Assembly: GCA_034620365.1 (NCBI GenBank) | Contig: JAQGEQ010000186.1 | Coordinates: forward strand, 1,302,001 to 1,366,000 | DNA: 64,000 nucleotides | Source: Pegea sp. RAD2-039 | Lineage: Eukaryota > Chordata > Thaliacea > Salpida > Salpidae | Direction: 5' to 3' | Shown here: piece after piece, positions 53,941 through 64,000 of the stretch | Layout: each line of letters opens with the position of its first letter | How positions within the stretch are numbered: position 1 is the stretch's first letter | Made by a program: the position numbers and the translations under genes | Notes under the pieces: model-generated | The model's input: the letters and a program-made list of their open reading frames with translations, nothing else | The model's database searches: none | What the model was told of the DNA's origin: nothing

Positions 53941-53986
53941 TCGAGAGCTTACAAGTAACAGCTGATGACGTCATCAGCTCTCTCGA
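53941..53986. repeat. Inverted repeat centred on a CRE
   Basis: AGCTGATGACGTCATCAGCT (53960-53979) is a perfect 20-bp palindrome with TGACGTCA at its centre. Outside it, TCGAGAG (53941-53947) and CTCTCGA (53980-53986) form a second, unequally spaced inverted pair. It could be a high-affinity CREB/ATF site or extrude as a hairpin. Confidence 0.7.
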
Positions 53987-54162
53987 GTGGCACTTTTTGT
54001 GTTGAACACTTCCAATTACGTCATCAAGTAACACGTAGACTAATCGCGATATTTAAATTTGAAAATTAGTTAAAAGATGCAGAGATTACAACCAAGAAAG
54101 ATGTTTCTCCAAATTTCTTTCAAATTATTTTTTTAAAACTTTGTTATGATTGATTATTTATA

Positions 54163-54170
54163 TCACGTGA
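54163..54170. promoter_or_regulatory. E-box/CLEAR-type palindrome
   Basis: TCACGTGA in the context ATCACGTGAC, between the CRE inverted repeat and the membrane-protein exon at 54631. Confidence 0.3.
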
Positions 54171-54630
54171 CACTGCTGTCAGAAACTGTTTAAACTTTCT
54201 ACTTTCACGATTGAGAGTATCGGTTTGAAGACATAAAAGACAAAATTGTAGAAATATTATTTTACTTCTAAACGGAAAACAAACTTAAAAACAATAAATT
54301 AGAAAATCTCAAATTTTATTGATATTAGGCAGTGGATCGAAACCAAGATTCAGTTTTCATTATTTAATTCCAATTTATTAAAAATCCAAATTGTTCAACA
54401 AAAATTAATTTCATTTGAAGTAATTTGTTTGTCATTGTTGACTTCGGAATGTTACAATCTGAACAAAGAACATTTAATCTTAAAGTCCTGAGGCGTTTCC
54501 ATATCTGCTGTCAACATAAACAGATTTGTAAAAGCAATTTGGCAATGCCATTACTTTTTTGGCCTTAAAAAACTTTGGTTCGTAAATAAAAGTCTCAAAT
54601 CGGTTTACGTAATCGTATCTGTTTCCATAG

Positions 54631-54842
54631 TAATCGAGACATCATTGTTGCAATCTTCTTTTAAAGACTTCATCTCTAGGGTTGCTGGTGATGATGAAGA
54701 TTTAATGAGTTCTTGTTTAAACTTGAAGCAACTTAGTGATGTATTTGTTGGTTGGTTCATATTTGATTGGTTGAAATTCATACTTTTTCTTGTTATATCT
54801 TCTGCAACTTTCTTATTTGTACTGAAAAGATTTGAGAGTTAA
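54631..54842 (+). CDS. Last exon of an unrecognised C-terminally anchored membrane protein
   Basis: After an acceptor TTTCCATAG the frame (two carried-over bases, then ATC) runs 69 codons to TAA. AATAAA at 54848-54853 is nearly abutting the stop. The product has an amphipathic part (SFKDFISRVAGDDEDLMSSC) and ends in a membrane segment (WLKFILFLVISSATFLFVL) with a short basic tail KRFES, as in tail-anchored or type I proteins. The upstream exon(s) were not found; candidates are in 53.1-54.6 kb or much further upstream. Family not recognised. Confidence 0.55.
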
Positions 54843-55701
54843 TACAAAATAAAATTTGTAAAGAAGTTAGAGAATCAAAATGAGTTTTTGAATTGTTCGT
54901 GAGTTTATTTGAAAGCTTTAAAAAGTTGTAAGTCCGCATTTTTTAGATCGAAAAGTTATTATTTGAAACAAAATTATTTATGTTAAAAATATTCACAAAT
55001 TATTTGAAAAAATGAAACTTTAAAGTTTTCAAAACAAACAAAAAAATGAGAAAAAATTTGTAAACAAATCAACAAACATAAATAGAAATCATTTTATGTC
55101 AATTTAAAGAGTCAAGCAAGTTGAAATTTGACAATTAAAAAAGTATCTTCAGACATTTGGTTTATTTGCTTCATTACAATTAAAAGAGAATTATTGAAAA
55201 TGACATTTACTAAATATCGTTTTCTTTCTTACGTATGACTTAATTGTTTCTACTTATTTAACTAATCGGAAAATCATGACATAATCTGAAATAAATTCCA
55301 AAAATTCGAGATTCTTTTCATAAAGTTTCAACAAACAATTTCTATTTCAAAACGGACTTTCATTTACATGTTTATTTACTTCATTTTTTTACTAATAAGT
55401 AGATAATTTTAATTTTTTGCAAAGCCACATAAGTAAACAGCCATATTCGTTGAAGCTTTAAAATCTCAGTTCATTTTCTTCTTGAATATTTTTTTATTGA
55501 GTTTTAAGAGAATCAGATGAAGTTTAGTGAATTGAGTTTACAAAAATGTCTTTAGAGTAGATGGAAAACTCTTCGGAATAAAATCAAATAAAAGACATCG
55601 ATGGATTAATTATCAAAACTTCGAATTAATCTTTTTTAAGGTTTACTCTTCTTAAGACTTTATTTTTTAAATTGAAGTTCGCCCGGGGCTTTTTCAACTT
55701 T

Positions 55702-56010
55702 TTATTTAAAAGCTCGACATTTTTGTGGGCCAATTTTCATCAAATAGTAATCACGTGACAGTAAATAATCTTCAGTGGTTGATGACGTCACAAGCGCTAC
55801 TGACCTTTCATCACGTGACTCCTCCCGCTCTAGCTCTTCTAATTTCATCAGACGCTGAAGCTCTTTTCGACGAAGATAATCCTTGATGAAGAAATAGAGG
55901 AAGATCAAGATCGAAGGGATCCAGATGCAGACTCCGGTGATTAGCAAGATCTGAAGTTTATCATTAACATCTAGCTTCTTGGAGCGAGCAGCATGTCTTA
56001 AAGACTCCAT
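55702..56010 (-). CDS. Single-pass membrane protein or last exon of one, unrecognised
   Basis: Minus-strand acceptor TCTCACAG is followed at once by ATGGAG. The frame runs 102 codons to the stop, and TTTATT at 55659-55664 (AATAAA on minus) follows. The product has a short basic start (MESLRHAARSKK), a membrane segment (about residues 20-42, ILLITGVCIWIPSILIFLYF), a charged helix (RRKELQRLMKLEELEREES) and a Tyr-rich end (YLLSRDYYLMKIGPQKC). Either the ATG is the start after a 5'UTR intron, or it is internal to the final exon of a longer gene. Convergent with the 54631 exon, about 0.8 kb apart. Confidence 0.6.
   Translation of the reverse strand: MESLRHAARSKKLDVNDKLQILLITGVCIWIPSILIFLYFFIKDYLRRKELQRLMKLEELEREESRDERSVALVTSSTTEDYLLSRDYYLMKIGPQKCRAFK
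55751..55818. promoter_or_regulatory. Two E-box/CLEAR palindromes and a CRE within coding sequence
   Basis: TCACGTGA at 55751-55758 and 55811-55818 flank TGACGTCA at 55783-55790, all within the 55702-56010 exon. Three 8-bp palindromes within 70 bases is striking. They may be regulatory, or reflect local codon content. Confidence 0.35.
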
Positions 56011-59000
56011 CTGTGAGAAGATACAAGTAAGATCTTTGAACAATTTTAAAAATCAATTTTTTTATTTATTCTAATTTGATTTTTTTGAATAAATTAGAAA
56101 TCAAAGAAGATCTTTTATTAATTTCTAAGTAAATGAAGATCTTCATAAAGACTTTAGATTTCTTGTAAATCATCTGATTGTATCATATTTCAATCATCAG
56201 ATCTTCGAGTAATCTCAAAAGCTTTGGAATTTATCAGGGAAGAATTTTTTATTTATGAAAAATAGAATAAGACTTCGAAGTGATTAAAAGAATCGAATTT
56301 TAATTTTTTAAATTTATTAATAAGTAGTGACGACACTACATAGGCTGTGTTTGAAAATCGCATGTGCATGTCACGACCTCTTTTACCATCTGGGTTTATA
56401 GGATTGAATGACTGATACCTTAATCTTAAATGTGATTAAAAACATAATTCTTCTTTTTCTCATAACTTTTTAAACTCTTATTTTTCAAAAATATATATTT
56501 ATTACTTAAAAGAATAATCATTAAAATAGCTTCAACCTATTTCTTTATCATTAAAATCTTCTTGAAAGTAATGTAAAGAGGAAGTTAAAAAAAGATGTTA
56601 ATAAATAATTATTTAATTTTTATAATTTTAGATAAAAGACAAAAAATGATTTTACAATTTCATTTTTATCAAACTAAATCAGTTTGAAAGCTAAACTTAA
56701 AACTTAACAAAAAATATTTAATTATAAATTGCTTCTTTGAGAAACAAACGCTAATTTTTGATCTTCAGTTTTTACATGGACCTCAACCAACATTTTCTCG
56801 ATAAATATTTTGAATATTTTCCTTCTAAGAAACATCAGAACAACCAGATTATTCGCAACAATAATTTCATCAGTAAAATGTTTTTTTTTTCAAACTTTGA
56901 CTGCATCTAACTTACAAAATCTCAAACATCTAGAACATTATCTTATTTCAAACCATGCTAACCTTTAAATAAACCCTTCAACTTTCCGCAGGCCTCGCAA
57001 CAAAACTTTTCGAATGAATGACAAACGCATTTTAACATTTTTTTTTATTAACACTGCTTTTTAGTGTTGTACGCCATCTAGCGGAAATTAGAATTGAAAA
57101 TAATTTAAGTTTTTAAATAACAACTTTTTCTTGCTTTTGAAGGCTCCTGAATCTGTTAATATTGTTAGAATTTCAAAATCGAAAACTTGAATCCTAAAAT
57201 ATGAGCCTCTGAAAAACTATTCTTTGACTGAAGTTTTTATAGCTTACAACTTTTAATCAAAGTATTTTATAGATTCAAACTTTGGGTCAACACAACTTGG
57301 TTGAAAATATTTTTATTGGATTACTAATCAAAATTCTTACCCAACTAATAAAACAAACTATTAGTAAGTAAAAATATTTTTAAATGAAGTATTGAAATTT
57401 TAAATGTTTCTAACTTTGCAAAGTTAAAACAGTCAGGCAGATTTTTACTTTAAAAAGTTGAAATAGGTGTGTATGTATGTTACTAATCTTATCTAGAAAG
57501 TTATCAGCGCCTACCTAGAGCCTATATAGAATACTCAGATAGTTTAGACTTTAAATACTATACCAGTTTTACATGAAATAAAAAAATTTATTATCACTAG
57601 CGGGTTTTTAAAGCAAAGATGTACAATTTGCATATCTAGAAGTCTAAAAACACCCCTGGAAGACATCGTCATTATTCTTCTATTCTTCAAGTTTTGCCCC
57701 TGTATTTACTTAGTCATTTATTTATAGTGCTTCGGTAGTAAAATGTATAAATACTTTTACTTAATTAAGAAAAACTGTAAATAAGATTTTGTGAATAGTT
57801 AAGTCTGTTTGTTTGATTGTATAAATTTGTAAATACGTTAAACCCTCTCTGCTAATTATCATCAGCTGGTAAATATCTGTTATAATCTTTTAAATAGCTG
57901 ATAATAGTTTGTTTAATTAGTTTTAAATTTAAAATTAATCTCTTCTAATCTGGTTATCTTTTAAATTAATGGTTGCTAATCAATCACTGATAAAATGATT
58001 GGTGTTGAATATCTTATTTTAGAACGTTTGGTAATTAATTCAGAAATTTGTACAGCTCATTAATTCTGCAATAATCGATATTAGATGAAGAACAAATGCT
58101 AAAAGCTCAAATTAAAAGTAGTTTGGCATCAGATCAAAATATATTAAATTTTCTTTATCTATTAAAATAAAAAAGTTTTTGTTTTTAGGAATTAGATAAC
58201 ATCTTTCCACTAATTATATTCATTAAACGTAAATTTGTGCAGTTTTCAGTTTGATTTAAAAACTTTTACTGACACAAAACATAAAGCTCTAAAAATTTGA
58301 AATAGTCTTATATGATGTTGAGTTACGTATGAAAACTGTTGTAATTAATATCAGTAATTTGATATCTACTTTTATAGTTGCATTACATCAACTGTATTTT
58401 ATCCTTAATTAAGTTTAATCTTCAAAAGAATAATTGCCTAAAAGAGCTTCAAACTTTGTTAGTGTGCTTACCATTGCTGAGAAATATTTATTTTAATAAA
58501 CTTATTCAATTCAGTTGTTTACTTGTGTTTGATTAATGTTTAAAAATCTAATATAAGTTTCATATTGAGAGAATAGATTTATTGTATACTGCATAATGAT
58601 AAAACAATTTTAATCAAATTAAAATACTAAAAAGCTTTTAACTTGTTTTTTATTTATTAGTATTTTGATTTAATGTCATTAGATTTTAATTAGATTAGAT
58701 TTTACAATAAATTTGATTTCTTTATTGTTATCATATTTAAACATATAATTCAAAAAACTTTTTTTCTCAAACAGTCATGAACAAATCAACATTTTTAAGT
58801 CTAATGTAAATAATAATTTATACAAAAGATGTTTTAGCAAATTTGATTCAAATTTCATGGACACAACAATTGAAAACGCAAGTTAAGTCACTTGATTTTT
58901 TTTATAATCGTTCAACTTTATGTAATAGACGGTAATTGAAGCTCACCGCTAAGCACCTATTTTAAAGGCGGCGTGTATGTTCTCAAAAATTTACTAGAAA

Positions 59001-60785
59001 TAATTTTATTTTATTAAATTTTCTTAAAATTTTTGATATAATAAGATAAGAAAAAGTTTTATTTCAATTAAATAACATATTTTATCAAATTTCCAAATAA
59101 GGAATTGTAATAAAGCAAACAATTATTAGTACAAAAGCTATTTATGTTGGTTTAATTTGACTAGTTTATTGTAATATCACACAAAAAAATATTAAAATTT
59201 TTTGATTGGGGGAAAAATAGAAGCTAATTATTTAATTTATATGTTAATAATTTTACAATAAATTTATAAACAGATATACTTAGATGAAATAAACTAGTTT
59301 TTTAACTTTTATTAGTTTGGTAAACTTGTATGAAAATGTGATTACTTGTTTAATAACTTCATTAAAAATTATTTAATTAAAGTTAAGAGATTACGTTAAT
59401 TTGTCTTACGTTGTCTTAATACAATTTTTGGTCATTTCTTCATATATACAGAAATATTTGGTAATTTGTCATTTGATTATTCAGATAATTGGTAAATGGG
59501 TTTTGTGCTTTTTTTCAAATTTACCTGTAGATTTAAACTTTAGGGTTTTTAATTCACTTTAAAATTCTTAGAAATTATTTTTTCCATCAAAACGTTTTTA
59601 TTTCTAGATTTTAATGAGTTTTATAGCAATAAAACAGAATAATAACAATTCAAAATTTAATTGAAATGTTTGTTGCATCAACACAAGCATAAGGTATCAA
59701 ATGAAATAATTTCATAAAACTTTATCAATCATTAGATTTGAAATCTTTCAAATTGTTATAATTTTCAAGTGATAAAATTTTAGTAATATCAATAATATTC
59801 ATCTTATTAAATTCTTTCTATTATCATTTCAATAATACATATATTTATTTCCAGCTTCTTCAAATATTTAACCTAAGTGCTGAAAAGTGTCTGTACAGTG
59901 TAGTTTGTAAAAGTATTTCAGAATTTTCTTAATTTCTTTGTATTCTGAACTCATTTTCACATTTCCATCTAATTGTATAGATAAATGATAAAGTTTTATT
60001 AATTTTTTCTACCTTTGAAATATTTGTTTACTTTTTTAATGAAGAATATAGCTTGATTAAATCTTTTAGACTTTAGTGAATACTAATTTGTTGATACTCT
60101 AAGTTAGCTAAAACTAATTTCTAATCAAACATTTAACAGTTTAAGTATTTAAATAATAGTAATATTTGACATAATAAGCTCATTCAAAAATTGGTTGAAG
60201 TCAATATCGTAATCATTAGTTATAATACTGATAGTAAATTATTTATATTTGATATTTATATGAATAGAGTTTTTGCTTTTTAAGAATTTTAGAAATGGAA
60301 TCTTATTTAAACTTTTAAAGTAAGATAGATATTGCTGTATATGTCGATAAGATTGGATACTTTTGTTTATTCAACCTCTATTTATTGCTAATGCTGCATG
60401 TTCATATAAAACATTTGTTGATAAGTTACCAATGAATAACATAATCTAGTTATAATGATAAGCAAAGACTTTGTTTGGTGATCAAAAAATCAAAATTAAA
60501 AAGTAAACTTTACAGGGGTCTTAGAGATTTGCAAAGGTCATAAAAAGTTCTGTTTATTTTCAATGATTTTGAAGAAACCTTTTCAGTGTCTCTGGAAGTA
60601 ATTCATTGCAGATCTAAAACAGTCTTTACAAATCTTGAACTTTTCAATTTCAAAACAGAATTCTATCGAGTCTTATATACAAGCTTTATGTATCATATTT
60701 TACTGGTGCTAGTTTCAATCTATGATAAGAAACCTAATTAATAGAGGTTTGAGTTAAGTAGATTTTGGCCTGTACCACATTCGAA
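56011..60785. other. AT-rich stretch, no supported gene
   Basis: Contains any upstream exons of the 55702 gene but none could be recognised. A CTCF-like motif occurs near 57068 and a small GC-richer patch at 58928-58980 is unexplained. Confidence 0.5.
57069..57083 (-). promoter_or_regulatory. CTCF-like motif
   Basis: The plus strand reads ACGCCATCTAGCGGA, that is CCGCTAGATGGCG on the minus strand, fitting the animal CTCF core. It is in the opposite orientation to the similar motif at 21763-21776. Confidence 0.3.
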
Positions 60786-61016
60786 GGTAAACTCATCATT
60801 AATAACAACAATAATAGTTAATAATAACAATAGTAATTAATAATAACAATAATAATTAATAATAACAATAGTAATAATAATAAATAATAACAATAGTAAT
60901 TAATAATAATAATTAATAATAACAATAGTAATAATAATAAATAATAACAATAGTAATTAATAATAACAATAATAATTAATAATAACAATAGTAATTAATA
61001 ATAATTAATAATAACT
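60786..61016. repeat. AAT/AAC microsatellite with higher-order units
   Basis: About 230 bp of AATAATAACAATAGTAATT-type units, alternating AATAAT, AACAAT and AGTAAT(T) triplet blocks. The order repeats in segments of about 18-21 and about 60 bases, so it is an interrupted trinucleotide array that has grown by duplicating longer segments. Confidence 0.9.
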
Positions 61017-63837
61017 CATCATAAATATTGTTTCTTATAGAAATAGATTCTTGAGGATTTTAATAAAATCATTTACTTTAGGCAACGATGAAGAAACAGA
61101 TGATTTTGCGGTGACATCTTTTCTAAAAATCTTATTTTTCTGCAGTGGTTAATATTATGAATTCTTCACTATAATATAAGTAAACAGTTTTAAATTATTT
61201 ATTTTTAGTAATTTATAACTAACTGCCTGTTATTTTTTTATATATGTAAGTTAAATGAAAATTATTCTAAACTTTAAGTTAAAAAAATTAGTTCTGTATC
61301 GATTAAATGTTTTTTATATGAAAGCACACTCTACTGACAAAGTTGCTGTTAACTCACCTTGCTTCAACTTTTCTATCGCATAATTGTTTTAAGGTAATTT
61401 AAAGCTATAGATAATATTTTTCAATATTTAAATTATTTATTTATCTAACAAAATTTTTCTAATCACTTCGAAACAGATTTTATTGAGAGTATTTAAAAAC
61501 TTTCCTAAATATCAAAAATAACACCTAGGAGTCGACGTGACTAGTTCACGTATAATCAAATGCTAATCCTAAAAAGCTATTTTTAAAAGTATTTTAGAAA
61601 AAAAAGACTAATTATAAAAGATAATCTTTATTTGTTTACCTTTTCCTAATTTAACTGATATCTTATTTGTTGTTTTTAGCAGTATCATACTTTTCTTTGT
61701 AATAAGCTTTAGAATATTGATTAAGTCATTTATAGGCTAGAAACTCGATATTTTATGATATTTCTAAATAGTTTAATTTGAACTAGAGATAGTATAAGAT
61801 TTTTAACCAAATTTTTTTTTTAAATAACTATAAAAATTTTGATAAAACAAAGTGACGCTTAATAAGTTGTTGAAAAATTTTAGTTAAAATTCTTCTATGT
61901 TTTTAGTCAAATACAAAATAAAGTTACATAATCACATAAAAACACTTCAGTATTTTTTTTTTTGAAATCATATTGTTCAGCCACTATTTAAAGGCAGTGT
62001 TGCAATTATTTTAGTTATATTTTTTTGTTTGCCTAAATTATCGCTTTTAGTTAGTTTGTGGTTTCCACTAAAAGAGTCAATTACAAAGCTGTAATTTTTT
62101 TAATTTAAGGATGTCACTGACTTCATTTAAATTCATTTTGTTTAATTTTTCTTATTTTCGAAATATTTCAATTAGCTTTGAAATATTATTAAGTTACTTT
62201 AATGTTTATATATCTTTTTAATTTACAACTTTATAAAGTTAAACTTTTACGAAATAGCTTCAATAATTTAATCAGCAGCCTTTAAAAAGTGATTTTGGTA
62301 AAATCTTTTTTTTTCAAACTTTAACTTCAGCTGTTTCATAACCAAATAATTTCACCCAGGCCGAACTGTTACATAACGCTCTATGTTTACTCAACCATAA
62401 CGCCAAAGTTTTTTCTTTATACTTCGAAATCTTTAGGTTCAACTAACATCTGTATAATTCTAGCACTGGTCTATTCACAGACTTCAGATTAGGATTTAGC
62501 TAACTTAATTATCCTACAATTGTTTTAAGAATTACTTTTATTGTATTAGTTTGATCAATATTTTTTAATGTATTTTTGTAGGGTTATATAATGGGTTTTT
62601 TTTAACTTGTATTTTGTTTAAATCAGTTGTTACTTTTGTTCTAGATGTTAGCAAGATACTGGTTATATTTTATTTTTCTATTAATTTATTTCTATTAATT
62701 TCTGAAATGTGTTTTAACTAGTATTGTGGTTACTTTTAAATAGAATTAAATTAAATGATATATTAAAGTTATATTGAAAATTATATTAAATTTTATATAG
62801 AGTTAAACTGTTAATTAATCTTACTGTTATTCTAACATCTTATAAATTAGTTATTTCCACTATGAAATATCTATCATAAAATGAATTAACGTAATTAATT
62901 ACTTTCTCTTTTTAATACTTCAAAAACTTCAAAATATTTGGTAAAGGATAATTTTAATTGAAATTGTCATTTGAGTTTAATTAAATATTCTCTGTGTTCT
63001 ACTAATAGACTTGCTTTTCATAAACTTTCTTATTGTATCATTTATTATGATTATTATGTAATTTAAAGTATATTTTTATTACTTTTTGTATGTAATATAT
63101 AGAAATATCAATTTTTATTTATTATATAATCATACTAACCACAAAAAAAGTTTAATTTTTAGTAAAATTATTTAGTTAAATTATTAGACGAGTTAATTTA
63201 TCTTTAAGAGAAAAGAATAGTCAACCCTAAAAAACAATTTGTTTATCTGATATTTCATCAGCTTATATAATCATTTTTTGTTGGTTTAATATTAATCATG
63301 TAAAAATATCTTGAACTGGTGTTTCTATACCAAAAATAAAATGTTTTTTTATAAAATATGAAGCTACCTTATTTAATGCTAATGATTATATTATTATAAT
63401 CTGTTTATTCAGATTCTCAACAATAAAATCAGAAGCCTGGTTTTAGAGGCAGATAGATTTAGTGAATTGTTTAGTTATTTATTTTGTTTTAATTATTATA
63501 ATTTTGTAATTTTATTTTTATTAGATTCTTTACTGTATACAATTTCTTGAAATTTAAATTGATCTTTACTTAAAGAATTAGAAAGTTTTATATAAATACA
63601 TTTTGAAACATATTATAAAAATGATTGAATGCAAACCATTTTACTCTGTAAGTGTTTCAATATTTATTTATTTAATTATTTATTACAATAAATGTAAAGG
63701 AGGGTGCCTTTATGTTTAAAAAATAAATAATATAAATAAATTATATATTTTAATTCGTAAATTTCATCTTAATTTATAACTAAGTGAGATATGAGTGATA
63801 TATCAGACAATTATTTTAATAAAGTTGTTCATTTCAG
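61017..63837. other. AT-rich upstream region of the last gene
   Basis: No gene seen. A 17-bp inverted repeat ACGTGA-CTAGT-TCACGT lies at 61535-61551. A GC-richer patch at about 62355-62415 resembles worn repeat sequence. Otherwise the stretch is A/T runs. Confidence 0.45.
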
Positions 63838-63852
63838 AAGTGAATTTGTATT

Positions 63853-64000
63853 ATGGACGAAGCTAAAATGGTGTTTAACATAAATGACCCTCTTCCAAGC
63901 TACATTCAACAAGGTGTTCAACGTTTATTAACTGATAACCAAGTTAGATCAGTTCAACAAGAAGATAAGAGTTCTTTAATTAGTGGACGAAAAGATGAAG
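63853..64000 (+). CDS. First coding exon of an unrecognised gene, cut by the window end
   Basis: A strong acceptor (CATTTCAG at 63837) lies 15 bases before ATG 63853. The frame is open to the window edge (49 codons) and base composition is clearly less A/T-rich than the flanks. It starts MDEAKMVFNINDPLPSYIQQ and goes on GVQRLLTDNQVRSVQQEDKS: soluble, with no signal peptide. Not recognised. The close acceptor suggests a 5'UTR intron or spliced-leader addition. Confidence 0.65.
   Translation, partial: MDEAKMVFNINDPLPSYIQQGVQRLLTDNQVRSVQQEDKSSLISGRKDE

Noticed and set aside
62355-62415. GC-richer patch faintly like the SINE-like family (TGGCGTTATG).
   Set aside because: Match too short to support a copy.

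Overview
The window is nuclear DNA of an AT-rich invertebrate animal. Protein-coding sequence is cut into short exons with GT-AG borders and AATAAA signals follow the last exons. The two recognisable genes, a PDE3-type phosphodiesterase and RUNDC1, are animal gene families. There are no bacterial operons, Shine-Dalgarno sites, CRISPR arrays or phage genes. A tunicate-like chordate is one possibility, suggested only by low GC, short introns and tRNA-type SINEs. The sequence does not settle the phylum.

Layout. 1-17617: AT-rich, no supported gene. 17618-35502 (+): a PDE3 cyclic-nucleotide phosphodiesterase rebuilt from 17 exons, with a complete catalytic domain and apparently no hydrophobic N-terminal region. 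35503-38076: nothing supported. 38077-42135: dispersed repeats and a decayed coding element. 42670-42779 (+): TATA box plus a possible signal-peptide first exon. 42859-45967 (-): complete RUNDC1 orthologue in 11 exons, with a 17-bp minisatellite in its last intron and a heptad-repeat tract in its N-terminus. 47332-49850: SINE-like repeats and an intron-bearing pseudogene on the minus strand. 52540-53100: second copy of the decayed element seen at 41 kb. 54631-54842 (+) and 55702-56010 (-): last exons of two convergent unrecognised membrane-protein genes. 60786-61016: AT-rich microsatellite. 63853-64000 (+): first coding exon of a gene leaving the window.

The genes do not form an obvious pathway. 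PDE3 would hydrolyse cAMP/cGMP. RUNDC1 is a coiled-coil and RUN-domain protein. The sequence around RUNDC1 and around the 54-56 kb gene pair is richer in GC and carries almost all copies of two 8-bp palindromes (CRE, TGACGTCA; CLEAR/E-box, TCACGTGA). These mark the two likely regulatory neighbourhoods. All exon models come from reading splice sites and frames by eye; no alignment was run.
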